The notes: generated by a model not told the origin, from the letters alone. A DNA stretch of 64,000 nucleotides from Sesamum alatum (GCA_034509735.1 JACGWO010000004.1:14861395-14925394), one strand, 5' to 3'. Positions 45,642 to 57,480 are shown, counted from the first letter of the stretch. Made by a program: numbers and translations.

Positions 45642-46877
45642 TTAATCTAAAAAAGGTAAATTCAGTGTAGGTGTGTGCCGTGTTCCTATTTTTTTCTTAA
45701 GTAAGGATACGTGAAAAACTGGATGGATATTTGAGTGAGAGGGTAGGTTTAGTCTGTAGGCAACTTTCCCAATCTTTTCAACTACTTCATATGGCCCAAA
45801 GTACTTAGGAGCGAGCTTTAGAGATTTCCTCACTTGCACTGTGTTCTGCCTGTAGGGTTGCAGCTTTAGATAAACCATATCCCCTACCTCAAAGTTTTTT
45901 TTCTTGCCTTTTAGCATCAACAAGCTGTTTCATACGATTCTGTGCTTGCTGCAAGGTTTCCTTTAGTAACTGAATAACCCTTATACTTTCTATCATCAAT
46001 TTCAGGACATCAGCATGAAAAGTTTGGGTATATGGCCCAAGGGAGAGAGCTGGGGGCTGATAACCATAAAGGGGTTGGAAGGGAGACATCTTGATGCTGC
46101 TATGGTGATTTGTGTTGCACCAGTACTCAGCCAGTGAGATCCACTTCGTCCACGGCTTTGGTCCTTGCTGAGTCATACATCTCAGGTATGTTTCCAAACA
46201 GTGATTGACTCCTTCTGTTTGTCCATCAATTTGGGATGGTAGGCTATAGAATAGTTCAATTCTGTCCCCATGGTTTTGAATAACTCCTTCCAAAAGGCAC
46301 TGGTAAAAATTTTGTCCCTGTCTGAAACTATAATCAAGGGCAACCCATGTTGTTTGTAGATATTGTCTAGGAATATCCTAGCAATCTGTTCTGCAGAGAA
46401 TGGGTGTGTCAATGGCAGAAAATGGGCATACTTAATGAGTCTATCCACCACCACTAAGTTGCAATTTTTTCCCTCTAAAAGAGGCAATCCCTCTATAAAA
46501 TCCATGGTGATGTGAGTCCAGACTTGCTGTGGTATCTGCAAAGGCTGCAGCAGTCCAGGATAGGGTGAAGTTTCATGCTTTGCCGTTTGACATATATCAC
46601 ACTGTAACACCCATTCCATCACATCTTTCTTTAACCCTGTCCAATAGAAAAGAGTCTTAACTCTTTGATAGGTCCCTTGAATGCCTGAGTGCCCCCAAAT
46701 AGTATAATTGTGAACAACCTTTATAATGTTGTGTCTGAGTTCCTTCTCTTTCTCTACACAGACTCTGTTCCCCTTCTTCAATATTCCATTCACAACAGTG
46801 TATTCAGGATAGGACTGCTCATCTACCATCTTAGCCTGTAGAATATTCTGAAGATCTGTAAATATTTTGTATTTCAC
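45642..46877 (-). pseudogene. gypsy integrase
   Basis: From 46877 downward: the zinc-binding H2C2 region (GHSGIQGTYQRVKTLFYW, then CDICQTAK). The catalytic core follows with THITMDFIEGLP (first Asp) and IVSDRDKIFTSAFWKELF (second Asp), and a frame change near 46200 leads to the Glu region QIDGQTEGVNHCLETYLR. The last frame (45923-45642) gives [29 protein letters not shown] and [12 protein letters not shown], the standard gypsy integrase tail. Three frames are needed to read it. Confidence 0.9.
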
Positions 46878-47109
46878 CTATCCAACCTAGAACAATAACT
46901 GTTATACCTGCACAGCTAACCCCTGTATGTTCCCTCCTTGATAAGGCATTAGCAGCCCTGTTTTCAGTTCATTTCTTGTATTGTACCTCATAATCTAATC
47001 CCAACAACTTTGAGATCCACCTCTGTTGTACAATAGTCTCAATTTTTTGCTCTAGGATATATTTCAGACTCTGTTGGTCAGTTCTAATTATAAAATGCTG
47101 ACCCTGGAT

Positions 47110-48876
47110 CTATTGTTTCCATTTCCCCACTGCCAACATTAGTGTCAAGAACTCTTTCTTATGAACTGATAGCCCCATATTTTTTACCCCTAAAGCCTTA
47201 CTCAAATAGGCTATGGGTCTCCCTTCTTGCATCAGGACAACCCCAATTCCTTTATCACAAGCATCTGTCTCAATAATAAAAACCTTAGTGAAATCTAATA
47301 ATGCTAAGACCGGAGCTGTTACCATAGCTTGCTTTAGTTTTTCAAAAGCTGTAGTGGCTTGTGAGACCCATTTAAAGCCATCCTTTTTCAACAGTTCAGT
47401 CAGGGGTTTGCTAATAATCCTATAATGCTTGATAAACTTTCTGTAATATCCTGTCAGCCCTAAGAATCCCCGTAGTGCCTTTACATCCCTTGGAGTTGGC
47501 CATGTTAGCATACTCTCAACTTTTGTAGGGTCAGTGGCCACTCCCTTTTCTGATATCACATGCCCCAAATACTCTACACTCCTCTTCCAAAAGAACATTT
47601 ACTTCTCTTAGCATAGAGTTTGTTCTGCCTCAATACCTCTAATGCTGCCTTCAAATGAGCATGGTGTTCTTCCTTCTTCTTGCTATAGATGAGTATATCA
47701 TAAAAAAACACTAAGATGAACTTCCTGAGATAATCTGAGAACACTAAATTCATCAGTGATTGAAAAGTTGCTGGGGCATTACATAGACCAAAGGGCATCA
47801 CCGAAAACTCGTAATGCCCTTGATGTGTGACCAAACTGGTCTTGTAAATGTCTTGTGATCTCATCGTAATCTGGAAATATACCTGAGATCAATCTTAGAA
47901 AAGTAGCAATACCATGTAACTCATCAAGCAATTTATCAATGACTGGAATGAGAAAGTCACACTTTACAGTTAACTTGTTAAGATACATGTAATCTACACA
48001 CATTCTCCAGGTGCCATCTTTTTTCTTAACAAGTAAAACTGGGGATGAAAAAGAACTCTGACTGGGTCTGGTGATTCCAGACTCTAACATTCCTTTCACC
48101 AACTTCTCAATTTTAGTTTTCTGAACATGTGTGTGCATGTATGGTGCTTGTTTCTTGGGTACAACATCAGGAAAAAGGTTGATCTGATGTTCTATTATCC
48201 TTTCAGGTGGTAGATCCACAGGTTCCTTGAATACATCACTGAAGTCTCTCACCAATTCCCCTATAGCTTCATCATTCTCCTCCTCCTGCTCTGAGCCCTC
48301 AACTACTGCACTCAATTGCCCTACCAAGTTGTAATTTCCTCTCCGAATCAGTCTTTTCATGGACTCTGTAGATATCATCTGCAATTCTACTAGCTGTGAG
48401 GTAGCCCAGGTAAGTGCCTTCAATCCGAGTGAGTAACTAAACTTCTGATCTTGCATTTTCCAAGTAAATTCTGGACAGTACATCTCACTTACTAACTTCA
48501 TCCCATTGGGTACACAAATTTGCATAGGGGTAGTATATTTTATCTTACATCCTAACTCATAGGTTGTATCTTCATCCAAAAAATAGTTTGTACTTCCCCC
48601 ATCTACCAACACTTGTATGTCTCTCCCATATGCCTTCCCATTGATCTTGATTGTGTTTAGATTCACCTTTCCTAACATAGCACTCACAGATACTGTAACA
48701 TCCTCTTCCCCACTTTCCTCATCCTCATCAGTAGGTCTATCTCCCCCTCCTTCTAAATACTCCTGCTCTTGTTCCTCTGTCATAGTGGTAATGAAGAAAA
48801 TCTGCTTACATCTATGCCCCACAGTGTATAGCTCATCATAATTGTAACACAAATTTTTATCTCTTCTTGCCTTCAT
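47110..48876 (-). pseudogene. gypsy zinc knuckle, protease, reverse transcriptase and RNase H
   Basis: Zinc knuckle CYNYDELYTVGHRC: the second Cys is Tyr. Protease VDGGSTNYFLDED: the active-site Ser of DSG is Gly. RT: SFSSPVLLVKKKDGTWRMCV, DKLLDELHGIATFL; then, after a frame change near 47860, GHYEFSVMPFGLCNAPATFQ and ILVFFYDILIYSK, where the conserved FFDD reads FFYD and so loses one catalytic Asp. Then VEYLGHVISEKGVATDPTKV, LRGFLGLTGYYRKF and RNase H ETDACDKGIGVVLMQEGRPI. Order and motifs are those of chromovirus-type gypsy pol. The changes in three active sites show long decay. Confidence 0.9.
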
Positions 48877-49128
48877 CTATGCAGCAATGAGTAGCCTCCT
48901 AGGGGTATGGGGTTTTGGGTAGGTTTTAGGTTTGTTTGGTATGTGTTTAGGTGGTGAGTATGAGTGCTTCTTGAAAGGTGGTTTAGGTTGTGGGTAGGTT
49001 TTATGGGATGTGGGTGACTGCATTTTTCTCATGATGGCATCTACTGATTCTTCATGTTTCTTGGCTGGAAATGGCTTGTATGAGTGTTGTTGGTTTGGTT
49101 GTTCTTACATAAGACCTTATCTCCTCCT

Positions 49129-49834
49129 TCAGCCTACTAATAAAACTGGCACAAAATAGGATTCAGGAAACTGGCTATAGAACAATTTCATGTAGGTTTT
49201 GAGTTCCTCCAAATTTTCCAAGTATTCACTCACAGTTCCAATTTGTTGTAACTTGTTAAATTCCCCCACCATACACTCTGGATCAATATCATCAAATCTG
49301 CCTAAAACTGCCTCAACAAAGTCACTCCAACTGGTTGTTTCTCTCCATTCCATAAATCCATCAAACCACATCTCAGCCTTCCCCTCTAAGTGCACAAAAG
49401 CTACCTGAACTTTTTGGTCTACAGTGATGGTATTTGCTATGTTAAAATACCTGTTGCACCTCCTAATCCACATCCTGGGATCCTCACCATTGAAGGCAGG
49501 GAATTCTAGTTGTTTTGAGTGAGAAGAATAGGACCCTTGGCGTCCCCCATTCGTTGTATCCCCCTGATTTTCATCTCTAACAGTCTAGGGGGTTTTGCAC
49601 CATCTTTGATGATGATGCCATTTTATTATTGGCAGTCAGCCCTTCACCTAACACAGATTTGTTCCGATTATATGCTTGCATTTGTTCTGCCATACTTTGC
49701 ATTTGTATCTGCATCATCTTCTGAAACTCCTCCATTGTATTTTTCATGTTGGTTTGCATAGTTAACATACTATCCAGTTGGTCGTTGATGTGTTGTTCAT
49801 TTGCTTTTCTTTCATCCCTCTCCTCCACCAACAT
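49129..49834 (-). pseudogene. gypsy gag
   Basis: Two frames: a Met/Gln-rich coiled N-terminus (QMQSMAEQMQAYNRNKS), a stop at 49577-49579, then FPAFNGEDPRMWIRRCNRYF, VQVAFVHLEGKAEMWFDGF and VGEFNKLQQIGTVSEYLENL, the retrotransposon gag core. The frame ends at 49129. Confidence 0.85.
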
Positions 49835-49926
49835 GGCCTCATGTTTCCTCTATGCCTCCTTAATATCCTTCATCCGTGTCCCTTCAGCTATAACCACATC
49901 CAAGGAAGGTTAGCTTTGAATACCAC

Positions 49927-50425
49927 TGTAAGATCCTTGAACTACTGAAGTAGAAAGAAAAGATAGAAGTAGTTGCCTAAGAACTGGAGATGGGAAATAA
50001 CATAAACTGGTTGTATTTCATTCATAAGCTTCCAAGGTGAAATTTCTTACATATATAGTGTTTAAACCCTAATCTGCTGAGTCAGCTTCATAAAAAGTAA
50101 AAACAGTACTAGATAGCTAGCTTAAGTGGTCCCCTAAGCTATAACTGATACTTAGTGCGTGCTTCTCTTCCTTTTTGCAGAACTGATGGTGTCCGTCGGA
50201 TTAACAAGATCGTGGCCCTCCATCTGGTGGAATTCAGAATGTGTATTCTTCAGAACAAGTCCGTCTCCAGTAAGTAAGAAACACGTATCTTGAGAAGTCG
50301 TGTTTCCCATTACGACGTCGCATGATGGCTCTGCCCTAATTTCTTCTTGCTAATTGAACTTCCCTTCTTCATTCTGGATCTGATTTTGCTGCTCCAAGAC
50401 AGAAACTTTAGCCCTAGCCATGACA
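49927..50425 (-). repeat. gypsy right (5') LTR
   Basis: 499 bp, TGTAAGATCCTTGAAC to GCCCTAGCCATGACA, followed by the target duplication TTCTT. Confidence 0.92.
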
Positions 50426-50758
50426 TTCTTTCCCCAATACGGCGGAGCAGAGTAGCCGATGTGACGCCCACAAGCGTACTTCCGTTCTTTGAAGCGAATT
50501 CAGGTTTGTGTTCTCAATTTTCTATTATTTATTGGAAGAATCGGAAAAAGGATATGAAATTCTTTTAAGAATTATTCAAAAAAATAAGGATTTTGAGCTT
50601 GTGAAACGACATAATAAAAAAGTTTTGCAATCGTATGTCGCTCTGCTCTGTTCTCTCTGTGTGTGTGTGTGTGTGTGTAATTCATGGTGCAAGTGTTGAA
50701 GATTGAGATGTGGTTTTGGTTGGAGTCACAGGGATATAGATTTTTGGCTTAATTTGTG

Positions 50759-51378
50759 ATGGAGGAGGAAATTAAGCTGCACTTAAAAGTTGGAGAACTA
50801 GTTGAAGCAAGGTCTTTCCAGAATGGTTATCGCGGTGCGTGGTTTCGATGCAAGGTAGTGTAGAGTGTGAGTTCCATATTGTTCTGGGAATATGTTATAT
50901 TGTTTGTCCCTTAGCTTTGTTCTGCTAATGTTGTCTAGTTCAACATGGAATGCAAACAAGGAGGAAAATACTAATTAGCTAAGATCTGTCGCTCAATGGT
51001 TAAAATGGTTTGCGTTGGTAGGACTGCATTCTTATTGTTTTGAACCTTGTTTTGTCTTTCTGTTGATGAAGTGCAATATTTCGTGGGAATTTATAAATTG
51101 TACCGGTGTGGTGTATGTACACATTAATCACAAACAACCCTAATTTATTATTGCGTGTTTTCATATTGTCTAGGAAATGAATTCCAACATTCTGATATAA
51201 AAAAAAATCTGGTTACATTTGATTTGAAATCCATTTATGTGCATCTATTTGCAAAGCTGCATGACAGTTTCTTCACTTCTTACATATATATCTATTTTTG
51301 TCAATCAAATTAGAGATATTACCAAGAGAATAGGGCAGATTGGACATGTCTTAAAATATTACGACTTCCCCGATGAAA
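50759..51378 (+). pseudogene. Agenet/Tudor-domain gene fragment captured by the CACTA element
   Basis: The ATG at 50759 opens MEEEIKLHLKVGELVEARSF, then QNGYRGAWFRCK up to a GTAGTG donor at 50855: the start of a plant Agenet (Tudor-like) domain. A second block, IRDITKRIGQIGHVLKYYDF then PDE (about 51309-51378), continues the same domain and ends at a GTAAGTAG donor. The exact acceptor is unclear, as the natural AG at 51312-51313 does not keep phase with the first exon. Agenet domains read chromatin or bind RNA. Here only one domain survives. Possible further exon sequence at 52144-52258 ends in an acidic stretch (SPATDDEDEEDTVDGE). The upstream GC-rich leader with GCCCTAGCC words at 42460-42600, left of the gypsy insertion, may be the captured 5'-UTR. 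Confidence 0.6.
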
Positions 51379-51437
51379 GTAAGTAGTTTGCTTTAGTTGA
51401 TATATTGTGTCTTTGGTTTCAAAATTGTGATATGTTG

Positions 51438-52060
51438 CTGTAATTTTTTTAAAAAAATAAGTAAGTTTTTGTAATTTTAGAAAATAATTTTTTATAATTA
51501 TTAAAAAAAATCTGAATATTTTTCCTATTTTTTGAATTTTTCTGTAATTTGTTGGATATTTTCTGTAATTTTTTTAAAAAAGTAAGCAAGTTTTTGTAAT
51601 TTTAGAATTTTTTTTTGTAATTATTAAAAATAAAATATGAATATATTTCCTATTTTTTCGAATCGTTCTGTAATTTGTTGGTATTTTTTGCAATTTTTTT
51701 TAAAAAATAAGTAAATTTTTGTAATTTTAGAAAATAATTTTCTGTAATTATTTAAAAAAAAATCTGAATATATTTCCTATTGTTTTTGAAATTTTTTGTA
51801 ATTCGTTGGATATTTTTTGTAATTTTTTTTAAAAAAATAAGTAAGTTTTTGTAATTCTAGAAAACAGTTTTTTGTAATTATTAAAAAAATCTGAATATTT
51901 TTCCTTTTTTTTGAATTTTTCTGTAAGTTGTTGGATATCCACTGTATTTTTTTTTTTTAAAAAAAGTAAGTTTTTGTTTTTTAGAAAATAATTTTCTGTA
52001 ATTATTTTTTAAAAAATCTGAATATTTTTCCTATTGTTTTGAATTTTATATTTGTTGGAT
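51438..52060. repeat. about 125-bp AT-rich minisatellite
   Basis: Five imperfect units start near 51438, 51563, 51690, 51816 and 51939. Each contains YTGTAATTTTTTT, AGTAAGTTTTTGTAATTTTAG, AATCTGAATAT and TTTCCTATT. It sits in the intron of the captured Agenet fragment. Confidence 0.75.
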
Positions 52061-53073
52061 ACTTAGGAAAGTAATGGAGATTAGGACTTTAATGCTATCT
52101 TTTAAAAAATAAGGACTTTAATGCTATTTTTAAAAAATTGTAGATCCATGACTATCGGTGCTCCACCTTTATGCTTCATCCACCGTCTCCAGCGGATCCC
52201 CAGCAACCGACGATGAGGACGAGGAAGACACTGTTGATGGGGAGACTTGTCTAGTTTAGGATTTTTATTTTGTAAAAATACAATGGTTAAACAATATTTT
52301 TGTTTTGTCGGCTATATTATTTATGCTTTTTATAATATTTCACATTTGAGAAACTAAACTACATATATAATAAATATTTCACATTTAAGAAATTAAAACT
52401 CATATTAAATAAAAAATTAAACTAAATTAAATAAAATCAAAAGTATAAAATTTAATCTTGTAACGGCTTTTCTAACGGCTTTTAGAATACTTCTACACAT
52501 CATAGAATTACAAAGTTGTTCCAAAGACCGTGCATAAGATTCTTATCCATTTTAAAAAAGCCGGCCCAAAAATCGGTACAGAAACAAATTAAAATGAAAA
52601 CAGAAACAAACACAGTTACAAAAACGGCCACACAAAGCGTTACAAAGGCCGTCCCAAATGTTATGAAAAAAATAATTACAAATAGTAAACTAAAACCGTT
52701 ACAAAATAATGACAAGTCGTTACAAAAAGAATGCAAACAACCATTTCAAATCGGAAGTCAACTCATTACTATGTGTGTTACAATAGCTTTTCCAAAATAA
52801 ATATAATAAAGGTACATTGGTCGTTCCAAAAACAGGTCCAAATTCATTTCTCCATCCGGTCAAGTATCGTAACGGCCGATGCAGGCAGGTGCAAAAGCCG
52901 TTCCAAATTGTAACGGCTTTCAACTAAGATGTTACAAATTTTTTGTAACTTATAAAAAAGCCGCGGATTCCTTGGCAGTTACAAAAGCCGTTACAACGTC
53001 CAAAAGATGTTCCAAATTAATTATTTGGCCATTACAAAAGCCATTACTATAAAATAATTTTTTTGTAATGTAA

Positions 53074-53243
53074 GATTAACTATGTGAAAAATGAAAGGTT
53101 TCTTTCAAAGCATTGGAAATCTTGCAAACTGCAGTGTTACAAAAAACTAGTTGAAGCTAGTCAAACAAAGAAAAGTTAGATTCATCCATTTCCGTATTAA
53201 GACTAGTTTCTTGATAGCTATCCATACGGTAGGGAAGTAAAAT
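53074..53243. other. short spacer between CACTA element and gypsy remnant
   Basis: No gene or repeat is recognised. Confidence 0.4.
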
Positions 53244-54067
53244 TGTTACAAAACTTGTATGAAAATATTTTACCATTGCTTTATTCAATAGTTGATGTCC
53301 ATTCACAAGATGTAAAAAGGAGGATGAAAGCATGTTAACTAATAAAAGGTGGAATGAATTGATGTGAAGAAGAAAGGATGCCACAACATAAATGAGAGTG
53401 AAGTTATTTGATGCTACTTCTCTATGTTATTTTTTTGTTGTTACATGTTTAGTTTGGTTTCTCCAGTTTATACCACGTCCTACTTAATACATCATTAATG
53501 GTGGAATCGGGAGAATTGTAAAATAGAATGCCATATATGAAAAGATCCTTCTCTCTCTAAATCTCTCTCTATCTTCTCAATCACTTCATTTAGTGAAAAT
53601 TGAACCTAATTGCTTTGTCTGAGTTGATCAAACATTTTAACAATCATAATTATGACAACTTGGCCATCAAAGCCTCAACCTTGATAGAATGGCGAACAAC
53701 TCACACATGTAGCAAATCTAGTAACACATTTCCGTGATTGTTTCTATGCAGGATGAAACAAAGAACAAGTTTATTATTGAATTCGAGCATGAAATTCTAG
53801 ACGACATTGAGGAACTAGCTAGGTCTGGAGTAGCGAAGAAAAGTAAGGAAGTTACAATGCCTTGCGTATTAGCATTTCTGCCTTTAAGCTCTAGAGGCAA
53901 AACATGTACATGAATTTTAATGTAACATTTAGTACAAATGAACCAAGATATATAAAAACAAGCTCTAGCATCAAAAACCTTCCTGGTTGTTGCATCTTAT
54001 ATCCAAGAAATATTTCTTGATCAGTCGGATGTTGGATTATGAAAAAATTGCCACACCATTGATGTAA

Positions 54068-54511
54068 ATGAAGGAGAAAGCATATAATTGGTACTTAGAC
54101 TATGTTGAAGGCAAGGAAAAAGTCGGTTGGCGTAAGTGCATTGAGATGGTGATGGATAGGTTCCTGGCACTAGGAGACGAGAATCTGATTGGTGAATTTA
54201 ATAAATTGAGACATGATAGAAAAGTTGATGAATATCAAAGGCAAATTCGAGGAGTTGTGATCATTTTTATGATCTCTATGAATCAATCGCTAAATAAGGA
54301 ATATTTTGTTAAAAGTTTCCTCAGCAGAACTAAGGAGGAGATAAAACATATGATGCAAATACTTCAGCCTGAATCTTTGTCACAGGCTATATATGTTGCT
54401 AAGATGCTAGAGAATCTACTAGAGGTTACTTCCAAGGCTGAACGACCATATGAGAATGAGATCAGACGGGAACTACCAAGGCACTTAAAAAAAGTTTTCA
54501 TCATATACTAA
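54068..54511 (+). pseudogene. gypsy gag remnant
   Basis: MKEKAYNWYLDYVEGKEKVG, then VMDRFLALGDENLIGEFNKL, VDEYQRQIRGV and EEIKHMMQILQPESLSQAIY are the retrotransposon gag core, with the conserved spacing of the WYLDY and GEFNKL blocks. It is open for 147 codons, then stops; the downstream zinc knuckle is not intact. Confidence 0.75.
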
Positions 54512-54726
54512 CATAGTTAAAATGAGCGAATCAACAAAGCAGTAACAAGTATCCGCTTATTAAAATATTGACTACAGAAGGTATGGATGTTATGAGGAAG
54601 AAAAGACTATGTTCCAATTGTGATTAACCATGTCTTGTTGGCCATAGATATCAAAGCTATTTGTCACCATGGTAGTAGAAACCAAGAGGTGGCAACTATA
54701 GAGGTAGATATAGAAGAAGAGGGAGA

Positions 54727-55473
54727 TTGTATCAGTTCGCTTTAGCTGGACAAACTACTTTTGATACTATTAAATTGTTCGAAAGGATTGAAGGATATGC
54801 TACCATAATTTTAGTAGACACAAGGAGCACTAACAGCTTCGTAGACCTACCTACAACTAGGAAGGTCGAGTACAAACTTGTGTACACCAATCTAATTTTA
54901 CTAACTACGGTAGACGGTAGAAAAACTTGATATAGCTCTAAGTGCCAAATTTTCAATGGAAAATGCAAGGTTAAGAATCCCCAATTGATGTAAGGATTAT
55001 TAAATTGGGAGGGTTGTATCTAGTTATCGATGTGGATATTATGAAATGGGACTACTGTGTTTAACTTCCAAAATTAGAGTATACATTTTGTATAGTAGGT
55101 AAAGACAATCTGTTTGAAAAGAAGTCAACCTAAGTCACTTGACGATGATTCCTAAAATGAAAGGAATATTAAGGAAGGTAAAGTTTAGTTTGGTTGCAAT
55201 TTGTGCATGATGTCATGGCGTGGAGAGCAAAAGTCAAGCAATGTTTCATAAGGAGTTCAAAACCTTTGTAAAACAATTTGTATTGTGTTTGAAGAGTCAA
55301 AGTCTCTACCTCTAGTAAGAACTCATGGAATAATTCAGGCCAACACCATTCTATTTTCTTCACCAATCATTTTGTTGAAAAAGAAAGACGGAAGTTGGAG
55401 ATTTGTGTGGATCATAGGTTACTTAATTGTGGGCCTTTCACAATGGTCGGAAGATAACGATAGTGGCATATAA
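54727..55473 (+). pseudogene. gypsy protease and reverse-transcriptase start (remnant)
   Basis: GYATIILVDTRSTNSFVDLP resembles the gypsy aspartic protease site (VDSGSTHNF type), with DTRST in place of DSGST. Further on, NTILFSSPIILLKKKDGSWR is the start of RT. The catalytic RT region is not found; the sequence jumps to the integrase tail near 55585. Confidence 0.65.
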
Positions 55474-55579
55474 GTTGTTATTGCCTCCAAATGAAAAAAA
55501 TACTTATATTATCCTTTGCATAAAGTTAAGGTTTGTATGGCAATATCACCATTACTAATCTTCCTCCTACAGATGATGA

Positions 55580-55770
55580 AGGGAAATATTGCCAAAGCCT
55601 GTTGTAAATCCTAGCATGGAGGATTGTAAAGAGAAACAATGTCGTTGTTCCTCGTTTTGTGATCAAATGTGCACATTTACCTGAAGTTGAGTCTACATGG
55701 GAAGATTGGAATATATTTACACTGCAATTCCTAATTCTGTAAACTTAGAGACAAGTCTAAAGACAATGAG
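55580..55770 (+). pseudogene. chromodomain-like tail of the gypsy remnant
   Basis: ILAWRIVKRNNVVVPRFVIK and CAHLPEVESTWEDW match the shortened chromodomain at the end of chromovirus integrases. It is followed by a purine-rich tract (AGACAATGAGGGGCAAT) and the 3' LTR. Confidence 0.65.
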
Positions 55771-56061
55771 GGGCAATTGTTAAGAAGTTTTAACAATGAT
55801 ATTTTATTCAATGGTTGTTGCCCATTTATAAAACATACAAAAGGAGAGATGAAAGTGCATCAACTAACAAAAGATGGAATGAACTGATGTGATGAAGAAA
55901 TGGTGCCATTTGCATAAATCGAGAGTTGAAAATAGAATACCAGATAAAAATCATTGTCTTTCCCTATCTCTTTCTATCTTCTCAATCTACCTCTTTTAAT
56001 TTTTGTGGAAATTGGACCTGATTACCTTCCTCGAGTTAAATGGGCAATCATAGTCGTGACA

Positions 56062-57152
56062 GCTAGTAGAAACCTCGACTTGTATGAAGCTTATTTTTTG
56101 TACAGTGAGACAATTAGTGGCAAAAAATATTTGATGCAAGCAAAAAGTACTTGAGTACAACGGGGTTTCGTCCAAATACATGGGTCATGATAGGATTCAA
56201 ATAAAGAGAACCTACAAAGTTAAGGTCAACAGTTTGATGCTTAAGTTAGTATGTGAATTAGAAAAAAGTGTATCAGAAAATTGTAGAAGATATTGTAGAC
56301 TATCAATGAGTTTACATAGTGTGTAATGTATATGTCACCTTAAACCCTTATTTAGGTTGCGATTTATAGGATTTATTGGACAGGATAAGATATAGATGAT
56401 TTTCAAGAACTAAGTATTCTGTTGGGATAGATCCTTCCAACTTCAGCATCACATCTTCTTTGTATCTAGGTATTTCATTTTTTCTATTGCTAGAATCCCT
56501 CACCTTTTGTTTTAGGCACCATGTGTTCTAGTTTTTGGTAGATGAGTTTGGCCTTCCTCTATTCTTCTTAGGCCAGGTTTTGTTGGCTTCTTGTGGTGGC
56601 AAGTGTCTCCCTACGAGGACTACACGTGTCTTCCTGCTTGCTATTTGGCTTTCCAAGTAGATTTGCACTGCCTTCTCAAGTGGTATCTAGATTAATATGG
56701 GCTACTTAGGTTAGCCAATTAGGTTCATGATTTTTACTGAAAATAGGGTCATTAGTTAGTCCCCTCCTCCCCCACTCTAATAGGTAAACAAAGTTTATCT
56801 ATTAGATCAGAGCACTTTTCCTGCAACTTTAACGGGTGTATTTTTCGGTAAGTTGGGATGTCCAAGCTGCTATTGGTCCTTCTCAACTCAGCTAACAAGT
56901 TGATCAACCGCCTTGTTTCTTCTTGGTGGTTTCTTTGTGTATTGCATAGCTGTAATTCAAAAGTAATTTTGTTTTCTAGCTACTTAGGTTGCAAGTAAGG
57001 ACTTGTAGTTTTTAAATTGATTCATTAGCTGAGTGGGTTGTTTTGTTGTTAGAGACAATCAAGTGCTGGAAGCTAAGCTATCCAGTTGTTGTTGAGATGG
57101 GAGCATGGAGCCTGAACAATGCTAATATTTAGCATGGAGCTAGTTACTTTGA
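56062..57152. other. unassigned sequence
   Basis: No convincing frame, RNA gene or repeat is seen. The composition is less AT-rich than the neighbours around 56500-57100. Confidence 0.4.
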
Positions 57153-57480
57153 GAGCACGAGGCTCTTTGTCATGTGGACGTTGGTTCACTAGTTGAATTG
57201 CGAGTCAGACCTCGTTCTTTGTACGAACACTAGTGCAAAGTTTGAATCAAGAACTAGATCCCATTCTTTGTATGGACATTGGTCCACAATTTAAATTTAA
57301 GAGCAAATAGCCCGTTCTTGGTATAGACATTGATGTACAATTGGAATTCATGAGCCTAAGACCATTCTTAGTGCGACCACGGGTTCGTAATTTGAATTTT
57401 CAAGTTGGAGTCCATTCTTGATGAAAAAATTAGTTTTCAATTTTAATATACGAGTTAGAGCCTGTTCTTAATGCCTTGAG
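57153..57480. repeat. degenerate 50-bp minisatellite
   Basis: About seven units start at 57153, 57202, 57251, 57301, 57352, 57403 and 57452. The shared pattern is GAG, a variable stretch, CCATTCTTTGTATGGACATT-like, then GTNCACAATTTGAATTT. The period is held at 49-51 bases although the units differ widely. Confidence 0.7.

Larger units (their letters stand above)
42702..50425 (-). mobile_element. Ty3-gypsy (chromovirus-like) retrotransposon inside the CACTA element
   Basis: The two LTRs are about 500 bp: 42702-43017 plus 45249-45432 on the left, interrupted by a solo LTR, and 49927-50425 on the right. Target duplication TTCTT lies at 42697-42701 and 50426-50430. Coding is on the minus strand: gag (49834-49129), then zinc knuckle, protease and RT (48876-47574), RNase H (47598-47110) and integrase (46877-45642). 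It ends in a chromodomain-like tail. In that orientation the right LTR is the 5' LTR. A primer-binding site TGGTATTCAAAGC abuts it (49925-49913), and a purine tract AAAAAGGGAAGGGCAA (45448-45433) precedes the left LTR. Stops, shifts and changed catalytic residues show it is inactive. Confidence 0.92.
40332..53070. mobile_element. 12.7-kb CACTA element with captured Agenet gene and nested retrotransposons
   Basis: The left end CACTACAAAAAAATAAGG at 40332 and the right end TAATTTTTTTGTAATG at 53070 are inverted, with one change (CATTA for CACTA on the right). Both are flanked by TAA (40329-40331 and 53071-53073). Dense subterminal words such as CCGTTACAAA, CGTTCCAAA, AACGGCTTTT and their inverses fill 40332-42420 and 52450-53070, typical of En/Spm-like ends. 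Without the gypsy element at 42702-50425 the CACTA element is about 5.0 kb. I see no CACTA transposase. It does hold a fragment of an Agenet-domain gene (50759 onward), so it is best described as a gene-capturing, non-autonomous CACTA. Confidence 0.85.
53244..56061 (+). mobile_element. internally deleted Ty3-gypsy remnant
   Basis: A 5' LTR-like segment (53244-53657, TGTTACAAAACTTG to ATTATGACA) and a 3' LTR-like segment (55779-56061, TGTTAAGAAGTTTT to TAGTCGTGACA) share TTTATTCAATRGTTGNTG, ACTAAYAAAAGRTGGAATGA, YCTATCTTCTCAATC and GAAAATTGRACCTRAT words. A primer-site-like TTGGCCATCAAAGCC follows the first. Coding remnants in order are gag, protease, RT start and integrase tail. Most of RT, RNase H and integrase is deleted. 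The flanks do not show a matching 5-bp duplication, so the exact ends are approximate. Confidence 0.7.

Noticed and set aside
45297..45650. 117-codon plus-strand frame
   Set aside because: It lies across the gypsy LTR and is antisense to the integrase tail. The same sequence recurs in the other LTR at 50347.
53244..56061. Exact borders and target duplication for the second gypsy remnant
   Set aside because: The bases flanking the two LTR-like segments do not match, so I report only approximate limits.
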